Positions 16,152 to 25,052 of a stretch of DNA of 64,000 bases are shown piece by piece. Each line of letters begins with the position of its first letter. Within the stretch, counting starts at the first letter, position 1. This stretch comes from JBAVQS01 sp049694275 (GTDB lineage Bacteria > Chloroflexota > Anaerolineae > UBA4142 > SHND01), in assembly GCA_049694275.1 (NCBI GenBank), contig JBAVQS010000198.1, forward strand, positions 1-64,000. Reading direction: 5' to 3'. The notes beneath the pieces are model-generated. The model saw only the letters and a program-made list of their open reading frames with translations. It was not told the origin of the DNA and did no database searches. The translations under genes and the position numbers were made by a program.

Positions 16152-17717
16152 ATGAATAAGCGTTCCGTTTCCCTGCTTTTGCAAACGGCGTTGCTCACCT
16201 TGTTTGTCCTGGTGGGCGCCTACTTGCGCCTGTCTAATCTGCGAACCAATCCCGGATGGTACCCCGATGAGGGGGGCAATCTGAATATTGCATGGAATTT
16301 GTGGCAGGGGCGATTGCAGCTTTTTGCGGTGGGTGGTTCTCTCCTGGCCTCTCCCAGGGGACCCCTTTTTTATGTTATTCTGTCATCGCTGTTTAACGTT
16401 TTCGGCTATGACATTGCCGTCGCGCGCACGGTGACCGCGTTGGCTGGCTGCTTGACGATTCCCCTGCTCTTTTTTTGCTTCCGCCGCCCAATTGGCAAAT
16501 ACCAGGCCCTGGCAGCCGCTGGATTTTTTGCAATCTTTCCCCTGGCGGTCCTCTACAACCGATTGGCATTTGATTACAATTTGCTGATGCCCCTATTTGT
16601 TCTCTCAGCCTGGGCTTTTCTACAACTGATTGAGACCGGACGCATGCGCTGGATGCTCATTGCGAGTCTATTCGTCGCGCTCTCCGTGCTCACCGCTTGG
16701 TCCGCGTTGGCGCTTGTTCCCTGTCTGTTGGTTGTCGGTTGGTTCTATCAGCGGCGTGGATTGGCCTGGGGCTTGCTGCTGATCGGGGTTGTGCTCTCTG
16801 CCTATTTTCTATGTCTGGCGCTCTATAATTGGCACGCGTTTGCTGAGGATTTCCTCCAGACCTGGTTGCGAGGAACCGGTTCGCTGTTCTCGCAGGTGGT
16901 CTATGCAGTGATTGGGTATTTCTTATTTATAGAGTCTAATTATTGGTTGATGCTTGGCATCATTGGCCTTTTTCTGATCGAGCCTCCACGTGTACGTGCT
17001 TTGGTCATGCTCATCTTTTTTGTCACTCTTTTTAGCGTCCTTCGGCTTCCATACTCGATTGCTCCGGAACTTGCTTTTCATCGTCATCTTGCCCTCGTTC
17101 CCTTTCTGGCGCTGGGCGTTGCCGTTTTCTTTTTCCGGGCAGTCCCGTTTGGCATACAGCATGTGAAACAGGATTTGAATCGATTGTGGACCCATTGGAC
17201 GCCTGGTCGTGGCGAATGGTTGCGGCAAGCGCTTGGACGTGTCGGTGTTCCCAGCTTTGTGTATCTGATTGTCATCGGAATTCTATTTTGGGCGCTCTGG
17301 ACCGAAATGCTCAACCTGTCTGGCCAGTTCCCAACGCCAATGGACCGTGTCCTTGCCTCTCCTCCACTAGACGCGATCGCGGCAATCAACTATGTGAACA
17401 GCGTTGCGCGGCAAGACGACGTGGTCATCACGTCTCCAGAACTAGGGTGGGCGGTGCACGCCCAGGTGGCTGATTTTCAGCAAACGTTATCCTACCAGGG
17501 GTTCTCTACGGACAATTACCCGACGCCGCTCGACCCAGCACGTTTTATGTTTGACCCCACTCCTGCTAACGCGCGCTATGCCATCGTGGATCGAATGTGG
17601 ACCGACTGGGGAGTTGAAACCGTTCCCTCGACGAAAAACCTGCTCAAGACGATTACCGCCTGGGACCTGGTGTTCCAATCTCATGATTTCAGCGTGTATA
17701 GGAATCCCCAGAAATGA
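16152..17717 (+). CDS. GT39-like membrane glycosyltransferase
   Basis: A 521-residue protein. ATG 16152 has GGAGGA 11 bases upstream (16135-16140). NPGWYPDEGGNLNIAWNLW (residues ~33-50) carries the first-loop acidic pair, and SPRGPLFYVILSS (~67-79) takes the place of the HPPLYY segment. FPLAVLYNRLAFDYNLLMP is the second external motif. The 175-bp gap before it suggests a separate transcript, though no convincing promoter is seen. A 16-codon frame (16109-16159) with GGAGGG at 16093-16098 overlaps this start and could couple translation. The C-terminal ~110 residues are soluble (DDVVITSPELGWAVHAQVAD). Confidence 0.7.
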   Translation: MNKRSVSLLLQTALLTLFVLVGAYLRLSNLRTNPGWYPDEGGNLNIAWNLWQGRLQLFAVGGSLLASPRGPLFYVILSSLFNVFGYDIAVARTVTALAGCLTIPLLFFCFRRPIGKYQALAAAGFFAIFPLAVLYNRLAFDYNLLMPLFVLSAWAFLQLIETGRMRWMLIASLFVALSVLTAWSALALVPCLLVVGWFYQRRGLAWGLLLIGVVLSAYFLCLALYNWHAFAEDFLQTWLRGTGSLFSQVVYAVIGYFLFIESNYWLMLGIIGLFLIEPPRVRALVMLIFFVTLFSVLRLPYSIAPELAFHRHLALVPFLALGVAVFFFRAVPFGIQHVKQDLNRLWTHWTPGRGEWLRQALGRVGVPSFVYLIVIGILFWALWTEMLNLSGQFPTPMDRVLASPPLDAIAAINYVNSVARQDDVVITSPELGWAVHAQVADFQQTLSYQGFSTDNYPTPLDPARFMFDPTPANARYAIVDRMWTDWGVETVPSTKNLLKTITAWDLVFQSHDFSVYRNPQK

Positions 17718-19468
17718 GTGAAGCAAGCGATTTTGTTCAGCCCGAGAAGCGGGTGGCGGGTTGGAAAATAACTGGGAAGTGGGGTGAGTGGTTGGCGGCG
17801 ACTGGCCTCTCGCTTGTGCTTGTCGCATTGACCACAGTTCCCTACATATTGGGATATGCGCTTTCGGGAACGGACAAGGAATTCTCCGGAGTGATCATGA
17901 ATCCTGAGGATTCAAACAGTTATCTTGCTAAAATGCAGGAGGGTTATGCCGGGGAGTGGTTATATACGATCCCCTATACCTCCGAGGCTCAGCGTCCCGA
18001 GTTCCTCGGCGGTTTTTATATGCTGCTCGGCCACCTGGCGCGTCTCTCGGGCCTTTCCGTTCTCGCGATGTGGCATCTCTCGCGGTTGGTCACGGGAGTA
18101 CTCTTGTGCCTCGTCGTATTTTCTTTTATCTCCCGCTTTATCCGCGATCCTGTTGCGCGCTGGTTTGCTTTCTTGCTCGCCCTGACCGGCTCGGGGTTGG
18201 GTTGGGTACTCTTTATGTTCGGGCAGAAGGATTGGCTGGGCTTTTTCCCGGTTGATTTCAAGATGCCCGAGGCGCACCTGTTTTTTACACTCCTCACTTT
18301 TCCGCACTTTATCATGGGTACTACGCTCATCCTGGTCAGCGTAGGGCTTACGTTCCGAATGCTCGAAACCGGGCAGCTTCGCCACGCGCTTGGCGCAGGC
18401 ATATCAAACTTTGGATTGTCAATCGTCTATCCCTTCCTAATCTATCTCGTTGCGACGATCTTGCTGCTAAACTGGCTGATGTTGGTGTGGGAAGAACGGG
18501 ATAGGTATATGCAGTGGTTTCGCCAGCGAGGCGTGTCAGCGGAGCCTGCGCAACTCAGGCGCATTGTGGGAGACCGGGGCATACGCGCGGCATTTCTGGG
18601 CGCGATTTCGATGCTCATACCTGCCCCGCTGTTGCTCTATTATCTGTGGGTGCTGCGGACCAACCCTATTTTTCAGGCATGGGATGCCCAGTCGATCACT
18701 CCTTCACCTAATCCCTTGCACTATGTGCTTGCGTATTTGCCGATGTTTGTGCTTGCCGCCCCGGCGCTCCGAGACAGGCGGCTTCGCGGGTTATGGCTGT
18801 GGGTACTCGCCGTCGGGCTGCTCGTTTATGCGCCACTCAATCCACAACGACGATTCATTGAAGGGGTACAGGTGCCATTGGCAATTCTTGCCGCTGGCGG
18901 GTTAATGGCATATTATCTCCCGCGCCTGTGCGCCACACAGATGTTTCAAGTGGTATCCAGCCGCCCTGGTTACAGCGCGGCCGGTTTGCAGCGTCTCGTC
19001 CTAATCCTTTTGCTGTTCGTGTTCGCCATCTCTAACTTTTATATATTGGCGAGCACATCGCTGACAGCCGCCGCTGACCAGCCTTATCCGCTCTTTCGTT
19101 CACCGGCCGAGTTTCAGGCGGTCCGTTGGATGGGGGCCAATTTGCCGAGCGGCGCAGTGGTTCTCGCCACGTACGAGATCGGGAGCCTCATCCCCACGCG
19201 GACGAATTTAAAGGTGGTAATTGGGCACTGGGCGGAAACGCCGAACTTTATTGACAAATATAGTGAGATTGAGAAATTTTTTACCCCGGTTACTTCTGAC
19301 CGGTTTCGGCGTGATTTGATAGCGTCGGAGCGAGTGGACTATATCCTTTACAGCCCCACGGAAAAAAATCTAGGAGACTGGGACATAGAGGATCAGCCAT
19401 ATCTGCGCCGTATTTATACCAATACGCAAATAACTATATATGCGGTGACCCGACAAGGAGGCCAATGA
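17714..19468 (+). CDS. Polytopic membrane protein with GT-C-like layout
   Basis: A 584-residue protein starting in an ATGA overlap. It has a long first external loop after helix 1, containing MNPEDSNSYLAKMQEGYAGEW and TSEAQRPEFLGGFYMLLGHL, then about ten helices. The soluble C-terminal part includes EFQAVRWMGANLPSGAVVLA and VIGHWAETPNFIDKY, similar to the end domains of GT-C and YfhO-like proteins. I cannot place it in a named glycosyltransferase family. Position between GT39-like and GT87 genes with start/stop overlaps on both sides supports a role in the same glycan pathway. Confidence 0.6.
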   Translation: MSEASDFVQPEKRVAGWKITGKWGEWLAATGLSLVLVALTTVPYILGYALSGTDKEFSGVIMNPEDSNSYLAKMQEGYAGEWLYTIPYTSEAQRPEFLGGFYMLLGHLARLSGLSVLAMWHLSRLVTGVLLCLVVFSFISRFIRDPVARWFAFLLALTGSGLGWVLFMFGQKDWLGFFPVDFKMPEAHLFFTLLTFPHFIMGTTLILVSVGLTFRMLETGQLRHALGAGISNFGLSIVYPFLIYLVATILLLNWLMLVWEERDRYMQWFRQRGVSAEPAQLRRIVGDRGIRAAFLGAISMLIPAPLLLYYLWVLRTNPIFQAWDAQSITPSPNPLHYVLAYLPMFVLAAPALRDRRLRGLWLWVLAVGLLVYAPLNPQRRFIEGVQVPLAILAAGGLMAYYLPRLCATQMFQVVSSRPGYSAAGLQRLVLILLLFVFAISNFYILASTSLTAAADQPYPLFRSPAEFQAVRWMGANLPSGAVVLATYEIGSLIPTRTNLKVVIGHWAETPNFIDKYSEIEKFFTPVTSDRFRRDLIASERVDYILYSPTEKNLGDWDIEDQPYLRRIYTNTQITIYAVTRQGGQ

Positions 19469-20694
19469 ATCGCACACGCTGGAGAATTGGGGTGAAGGGG
19501 CGGGTTTTCCTACTTCTTGTTGTGCTACTTACCGGGTTAGTTGTTCTTCTGAATGTAACTTTACCCTTGCCCGGCGAAGTCGGAAAAGGAGACCTGCGTT
19601 TTAACTGGATTGCCGGCTATTTGCTCGCGCATGGCGAGAATATGTATGCAAACGATCTTATTTGGGAAGCACAGCGCAACTTAACCGGTGCAAAAATCAA
19701 TTTTGTCTCGTTGACCCTTAGTCCGCCCTGGGCTGTGCTCATCTTGATTCCATATACATGGCTGCCCTTTGATCGCGCCGCTGGACTGTGGTTGCTTACC
19801 AACATATTAATTACCGCCGTCGGGGCGCTTGTCTTGTGGAGAAACGCTACGCGCTCCGAAACCGCGCGGCGCAAGCTTTGGATTCCACTGTTGGTGGTGT
19901 TTTCTTTTTCAATTACGCTAACCGCGATTAGTATTGGACAGATGACGCTATTCGTGCTCGGAATGATAGTCGCCTTTATAGCTTTGGAAGAGAAAGGGTA
20001 TGATGTCGCGGCTGGTTTTGCGCTTGCGGGAATGCTTGTCAAGCCACAAATGGTCCTATTTACCCTATTGGTTGTCAGCCTTCAGGTTTTTTACAAGCGG
20101 CGGTGGCGTATTGCTTTGGGGGGGCTTGTTTGTGCGGCGGCAGCCGGCATCGTACTTTTTATTCTACGTCCAGCCTGGCCGTCCGAGTATTTCGAGGTAA
20201 TGGCAAATAACAACGCCATAGCCTGGCAAAGCTCGAACCTTGCCGGATTAGCCCTTGTATTAACCGGTGATTTGCGCTACAAATTGTGGGGAGTAATCTT
20301 GGCGCCATTTGTGTTGCTGGCTTGGTGGCGATTTGGTCGGCAGGTAAGTATGCGTGTGCTTGTCGATATAAGCCTACTCCTTTCCCTAATCGCTTCGCCG
20401 TATGGTTTTAGCTATGATCAGGTGGCGTTGATTTCTCCCGTGATTGCCATGCTGGCCTTGGTGATAGAAATGGAGTTCCCCCGGATTCTGACAGGTATTA
20501 TCATTGGTTCACTTATTGCCGTGGATTTAGCCTCATATTATGTGCGGTTTCACGCGACGAATGAAGTCCAATTCTTTTGGATTCCCCTCTGTATTGCTTT
20601 TCTCTATGCTTTTACACTCTGGCAAGCTTCTCGTCTGCGGTACGCTGCCGGGACTCGCGTGGTCAAGCTGCCGCTAGGGTCTGATTTAGCATGA
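19465..20694 (+). CDS. GT87-like (DUF2029) membrane glycosyltransferase
   Basis: A 409-residue polytopic protein in ATGA overlap with both neighbours. GDLRFNWIAGYLLAHGENMY in the first external loop, SPPWAVLILIPYTWLPFD, and LVKPQMVLFTLLVV with YKRRWRIALGG reproduce the order of GT87 landmarks. It is more divergent than the tandem pair at 9399-11887, with NMYA in place of the NPYS motif. It is predicted to act outside the membrane with a polyprenyl-phosphate-linked donor. Confidence 0.7.
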   Translation: MNRTRWRIGVKGRVFLLLVVLLTGLVVLLNVTLPLPGEVGKGDLRFNWIAGYLLAHGENMYANDLIWEAQRNLTGAKINFVSLTLSPPWAVLILIPYTWLPFDRAAGLWLLTNILITAVGALVLWRNATRSETARRKLWIPLLVVFSFSITLTAISIGQMTLFVLGMIVAFIALEEKGYDVAAGFALAGMLVKPQMVLFTLLVVSLQVFYKRRWRIALGGLVCAAAAGIVLFILRPAWPSEYFEVMANNNAIAWQSSNLAGLALVLTGDLRYKLWGVILAPFVLLAWWRFGRQVSMRVLVDISLLLSLIASPYGFSYDQVALISPVIAMLALVIEMEFPRILTGIIIGSLIAVDLASYYVRFHATNEVQFFWIPLCIAFLYAFTLWQASRLRYAAGTRVVKLPLGSDLA

Positions 20695-22325
20695 TAAACC
20701 GTCTTGGCTTGCCGCGCACATGGAAACTGCTTGTTCTGATCGTCTTGGTCTTTCGTCTTGCGACCGCACTGCCGCTCCAATACCCCGGCTATATGGATGC
20801 TTCCTATACCTTCCATGTGGCCGGAAATCTTGCGCGGGGTCAGGGGCTAACGGAAGAGATATTGTGGAATTATCTCGACCAGCCAGTGGCGATTCCCCAT
20901 CCCAGCAATCTCTACTGGCTTCCGCTCCCTGCGTTTCTCGCCGCCGGTTCCTTTCTGCTTTTCGGTATTTCATACCATGCTGCCCAGATTCCCTTTATCT
21001 TGCTCTCTATTGTGCCGCCGCTCCTGGCGTTTTATCTCACCCGGCGCATTTTCAAGCGCGACGATTACGCGTGGATGGCGGGATTGCTCACTGCGTTCAG
21101 TGGGCTATATACAATCTATTGGGTAGGTCCCGATAACTTTGCGCCGTTTGCCGTTACCGCGGGATTGGCCCTCCTGTTCATGGCATGGGGCGTCGAACGA
21201 ATCGAAGGAGCGCCCGGCGCAGGTAATGTGTTCGCCCGCTACGGCTACTGGTTCGCCGCTGGCGCGCTGGCCGGGCTGAGCCAGCTTGCCCGCGCCGATG
21301 CGTTTTTGTTGGTCGGAGTGGTTCCGTTTCTCCTCCTCCTGCGACGTCGTCCATTCCGTCTTGTACTCCTCGCCACGCTGGTCGCCGGTTTAGGATTTGT
21401 CATCGTGATGATGCCGTGGCTCGCCCGTAATTATGCGGTTGCGGGAAGCTTTCTCGCGCCGGGTGGTACAAGCACCTTTTTCCTGCGTAGCTATGATGAG
21501 CTCTTTTCCTATCATGTCGATCAGTTGACGCTCGCGCGTTATCTGGACTGGGGAATGGGTAACATTCTCCTTTCCAAGTTGCGGGCGCTCATCTTTGATG
21601 TCGAGCTTTTGGCCCTCGGTCTTCAGGTCTATATGCTCCCGCTCGCGCTCATCGGCATTTGGCAGTGGCGGCGCCGCGCTGAATTTCAGGTAATGCTCAT
21701 CTATCTTACACTCCTCCTTGGCGCGATGGTGCTTCTTTTTACCTATCCAAACACACATGGAAGCATGCTCCATTCCTCCGTCGCATTGCTCGCCTTTTTT
21801 GCTGCTGCTGTGCCTGCCGGGTTGGATGCCGTCATTCACTGGATCGCGCACCGTCGGCGGCAGTGGAACGAGCGGAGCGCCGGGCGCTTTTTCCGAGTCG
21901 GGTTTACTCTGCTCGCTATTGGTATCAGCCTGTTTACGTATGGGTCGGGTGTGATGGGCAATCCGTTGGGTGGCCCGCTGACGTCGCCGCTCTGGAATGA
22001 TCGCGATAGTGAGTATCGCGCGGTGGACCAGGAGCTCGCCGCCCGCGGTGTGCCCCGCGACCAGCCAGTCTTGACGGTAGACCCTCCTTCCTTTATCAAC
22101 CAGACCGGCCGCCGCTCGATCATCACGCCGACCGACAGCGTCGACGCCCTGTTCCAGGCCGCGCGACAGTTTGGTGCGCATTACCTGGTTCTCCAGGACG
22201 ATCATGCAGCGCCGCTGGCTGATCTATACTATGGCAAAGCGCAGATCGACGGTCTGATTCTGGTCGCCCGGTTTCAGGATGCGATCGGACGACCGGTGAT
22301 TTTGTACGAGGTTGTGGAGCAGTAA
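20691..22325 (+). CDS. GT39-like membrane glycosyltransferase
   Basis: A 544-residue protein starting in an ATGA overlap. The first external loop has YPGYMDASYTFHVAGNLARG (residues ~31-50), with one acidic residue instead of the usual pair, and IPHPSNLYWLPLPAFLAAG (~68-86) in place of HPPLYY. SGLYTIYWVGPDNFAPFAV is the second external motif. The C-terminal domain ends with QPVLTVDPPSFINQTGRR and a final Val-Val-Glu-Gln. It is a diverged GT-C enzyme of unknown donor. The next gene follows after only 5 bp. Confidence 0.65.
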   Translation: MINRLGLPRTWKLLVLIVLVFRLATALPLQYPGYMDASYTFHVAGNLARGQGLTEEILWNYLDQPVAIPHPSNLYWLPLPAFLAAGSFLLFGISYHAAQIPFILLSIVPPLLAFYLTRRIFKRDDYAWMAGLLTAFSGLYTIYWVGPDNFAPFAVTAGLALLFMAWGVERIEGAPGAGNVFARYGYWFAAGALAGLSQLARADAFLLVGVVPFLLLLRRRPFRLVLLATLVAGLGFVIVMMPWLARNYAVAGSFLAPGGTSTFFLRSYDELFSYHVDQLTLARYLDWGMGNILLSKLRALIFDVELLALGLQVYMLPLALIGIWQWRRRAEFQVMLIYLTLLLGAMVLLFTYPNTHGSMLHSSVALLAFFAAAVPAGLDAVIHWIAHRRRQWNERSAGRFFRVGFTLLAIGISLFTYGSGVMGNPLGGPLTSPLWNDRDSEYRAVDQELAARGVPRDQPVLTVDPPSFINQTGRRSIITPTDSVDALFQAARQFGAHYLVLQDDHAAPLADLYYGKAQIDGLILVARFQDAIGRPVILYEVVEQ

Positions 22326-22330
22326 GGAAA

Positions 22331-23764
22331 ATGTTAACGACGCGGCGACTGTTTCAGATTATGTTGTTCGGCGGCCTGTTTGCACTGGCCCTGCAGAACG
22401 TGACCGATGGTGATTTCTGGTGGCACCTGCGGACCGGGCAATATATCCTCGAGACAGGGAGTATTCCTCATCAGGATATTTTTTCTTATACCTTTGCCGG
22501 TCACGAATGGGTGACGCATGAGTGGCTCAGCCAGATCTTGATTGCAGGGCTCTACCGGCTCGGTGGGTTCCCGTTGTTGATTCTGGTATTTGCTGGAATA
22601 ACGAGCACCTCATTCTTTATCGCTTTTCGGCGCAGCACGGGGAACATCTATATTGCCGCTTTGGCCACCCTTGTGGGCGCGCTGGCGACCGCCATTTTAT
22701 GGGATGTGCGTCCGCAAATTATCGCCCTCTTGCTCACCAGCATCGAATTTTGGATTCTAGACCGTTATCGGGCGAATAAACAAACACGCGCAATTTGGTT
22801 TTTGCCTCTGCTCATGCTGGTCTGGGTCAATGCGCACGGCAGTTTTATGCTTGCTCCTGCTCTAGTTGCTTTGACAATTGTGGGGGAAATAGGGGGAAGA
22901 GCACGGGAAGGTTTGTCCTCAATAATACGCGCGAGTCGCGATCAGCTTCGGTTGGCCGTTTCTGGGGTTTTGCTGCTCCTGGCCATTTCTCTCAATCCCA
23001 ATGGCTTGCGAATGTATGCTTATCCATTCGAGGTTCTCAATGAAAACTCTATTCAATCGTTCATCAACGAATGGCAGTCGCCTGATTTTCACCGCATTGA
23101 GCTGTTGCCTTTTGCTGTATTTATTCTAGCCGTGGTTTTTGTCTTGGCGGTTGGGAGGCGCCGACCCTCTTTCACCTTGGTTCTGTTTCTGGTGTTTACT
23201 CTGTTTGAATCACTCCGTTCGGTTCGGTTCATCCCACTTTTTGTCTTGACCGGAATCCCGCTTGTAGCTGATTCGTTGCCGCCGTTATCAGGCAAGTTGA
23301 CACGCGTCCCCAGATGGATGACCGTTTCCAATGCGGCGTTGCTTGTCCTCTTGAGTATAGCCATTGGCTATTATGCCGGGCTGGTGTTCGAGGCGCAACC
23401 CAAAGCAGAACAGGCCGATTTCCCCGTAACTGCAGTCGACTATCTTGAACGGGAGAAACCGGCTGGCCGATTGTTCAATATGTACGAATGGGGCGGCTAT
23501 GTCATGTGGCGGCTTTACCCGGAACAACCGGTCTTTATCGATGGCCGTTCGGATGTCTATGGCGCTTTCATAGTCGATTATCTGGAGGTATACCGTGGCG
23601 CATCAAACTGGCGGAGCGTCCTCGATCGGTATGGGGTGGGCCTCGTCCTGGTTTCCCCTCAGGCGCCAATCGCGACGCTCCTGTCATTAGACTCGAACTG
23701 GATCAAGCTGTTTGAGGATGAGCGGGCGGTCCTGTTTCAACGCCTGGGGCAGCTGCCGAAATGA
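22331..23764 (+). CDS. Polytopic membrane protein, DGDFWWHLRTG family (GT-C-like)
   Basis: A 477-residue protein with TAAGGAAA just before the ATG. VTDGDFWWHLRTGQYILE (residues ~24-41), QDIFSYTFAGHEWVTHEWL (~48-66) and WDVRPQIIALLLTSIEFW mark a widespread uncharacterised membrane family often found beside glycosyltransferases. The external C-terminal part contains RLFNMYEWGGYVMWRL and PVFIDGRSDVYG, both hallmarks of that family. A GT-C fold is suspected from the overall layout but activity has not been established. It overlaps the following PIG-V-like gene by ATGA. Confidence 0.65.
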   Translation: MLTTRRLFQIMLFGGLFALALQNVTDGDFWWHLRTGQYILETGSIPHQDIFSYTFAGHEWVTHEWLSQILIAGLYRLGGFPLLILVFAGITSTSFFIAFRRSTGNIYIAALATLVGALATAILWDVRPQIIALLLTSIEFWILDRYRANKQTRAIWFLPLLMLVWVNAHGSFMLAPALVALTIVGEIGGRAREGLSSIIRASRDQLRLAVSGVLLLLAISLNPNGLRMYAYPFEVLNENSIQSFINEWQSPDFHRIELLPFAVFILAVVFVLAVGRRRPSFTLVLFLVFTLFESLRSVRFIPLFVLTGIPLVADSLPPLSGKLTRVPRWMTVSNAALLVLLSIAIGYYAGLVFEAQPKAEQADFPVTAVDYLEREKPAGRLFNMYEWGGYVMWRLYPEQPVFIDGRSDVYGAFIVDYLEVYRGASNWRSVLDRYGVGLVLVSPQAPIATLLSLDSNWIKLFEDERAVLFQRLGQLPK

Positions 23765-24957
23765 CGCGAACGCCGGAATGGCCTGTTTTATCTCGCGTGT
23801 TGAATTTGCTCAAAAGGCGGTCCATCGTCTATCCTCTGGCGCTCTTTATTTTTTTGCGTCTCTGGCTATCGGCATGGGCTGCGGTAGCAGTCCTTGCTCT
23901 CCCTCCTGCTTCTGCCTCACGCGCACGATACTATGGTATGGCGCCGTTCAGCGGGAGAATCGATCAGGTATTGTGGGTGCCCTGGCAGCGCTGGGATACG
24001 ATCTGGTATACGAAAATTGCCGAGCAGGGCTATTCTGCCTCGGACCAGACGACCGCTTTCTTTCCCCTCTATCCGCTGCTGATCAAGCTGGTCGCGCCGC
24101 TTTTCGCTGGCAATACGGTGGCGGCAGGCGTAATCGTCGCGAGCCTGGCCGCGCTCGCCGGCTTGATGCTCTTTTATCGCTGGACCGCGGACGCGTTTGG
24201 CCGGGCGGCTGCCGAGCGTGGGCTCGTCTACCTGGCGCTTTTTCCCTCGGCCTTGTTTCTGTTTGCTGCCTATACCGAATCGCTCTTTCTCGCACTTGTG
24301 CTCGCGTCTTTTATCCTCGCGCGGCGGGGTAGTTGGGGCTGGGTCGGTATTGTTGGCGGGTTGGCGGCGCTTACGCGGGTACAGGGTTTGCTTCTGATGC
24401 TGCCCCTTGTAGTAGAGTTCTGGCTGCAATATCGCCATGGCCGTGTCAGGCTTGTCAAGCTACTTTGCCTGGTTCCGGTGGTTGCTACGGGCGCCCTCTT
24501 TTTTCTCTATCTGCTTCGGTTGACCGGTTCGGCCTCTGCCTGGTTTGCAATCGAAGGCGCATGGCGAACATGGGACTTGCCGTGGGCGGGGGCCTTGAAT
24601 AGTCTCTACAACATCCTGTACAGCGGCGAGCCGGCAGCCATTCTGCTCAATCTCCTGGACCTGGGTACTCTGCTATTGTTTCTTGTGTTGCTGGCCTGGA
24701 GTATGCGGAAACAGCGCTGGCCGGAAGCCGCCTTGATGGCAATGGTTATTCTTCCCCCGCTCTTTACGATCGCGCGTTTCAGCCCGCTCCTGCCGCTTGC
24801 TTCCATATCGCGCTTTGTCCTCGTTGCGTTTCCGGGTTTTGCTCTGCTTGGCACTCGTCGTCTGCGTGCTCCCTGGAATCAATTACTGGTCGCCTTTGCC
24901 CTCTTGTTCCAGGTGTTCATGCTCATCCTATTTACCCAGTGGGTTTTGATCGGCTAG
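23761..24957 (+). CDS. PIG-V-like (GT76) mannosyltransferase family protein
   Basis: A 398-residue protein starting in an ATGA overlap. The catalytic loop is WVPWQRWDTIWYTKIAEQGY, followed by AFFPLYPLLIKL, LFPSALFLFAAYTESLFLA and ALTRVQGLLLMLPLVVEFW. It is the closest relative of the next gene, which shares these motifs almost residue for residue, and more distant from the pair at 11857-14480. The transcript likely ends near here, since a new promoter is seen in the following 95-bp gap. Confidence 0.75.
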   Translation: MTRTPEWPVLSRVLNLLKRRSIVYPLALFIFLRLWLSAWAAVAVLALPPASASRARYYGMAPFSGRIDQVLWVPWQRWDTIWYTKIAEQGYSASDQTTAFFPLYPLLIKLVAPLFAGNTVAAGVIVASLAALAGLMLFYRWTADAFGRAAAERGLVYLALFPSALFLFAAYTESLFLALVLASFILARRGSWGWVGIVGGLAALTRVQGLLLMLPLVVEFWLQYRHGRVRLVKLLCLVPVVATGALFFLYLLRLTGSASAWFAIEGAWRTWDLPWAGALNSLYNILYSGEPAAILLNLLDLGTLLLFLVLLAWSMRKQRWPEAALMAMVILPPLFTIARFSPLLPLASISRFVLVAFPGFALLGTRRLRAPWNQLLVAFALLFQVFMLILFTQWVLIG

Positions 24958-24965
24958 TCCCGGAA

Positions 24966-24994
24966 TTGACGAGGCTTGCTCTAACGGATATCAT
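24966..24994 (+). promoter_or_regulatory. Promoter for the PIG-V-like gene at 25053
   Basis: TTGACG (24966-24971), a 17-bp spacer and TATCAT (24989-24994) predict a start near 25001 and a leader of about 50 nt. Confidence 0.5.
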
Positions 24995-25052
24995 CATGCA
25001 GGATTACTGTTAGACTCGCTCAAACCAATGGCCTGGCTGCAGCATCGGAGCA

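Noticed and set aside
21390..22205. Long open frame of 271 codons on the reverse strand
   Set aside because: It is antisense to a clear GT39-like membrane protein, is rich in Arg/Gln/His as expected of a shadow frame, and shows no family motif or ribosome site.
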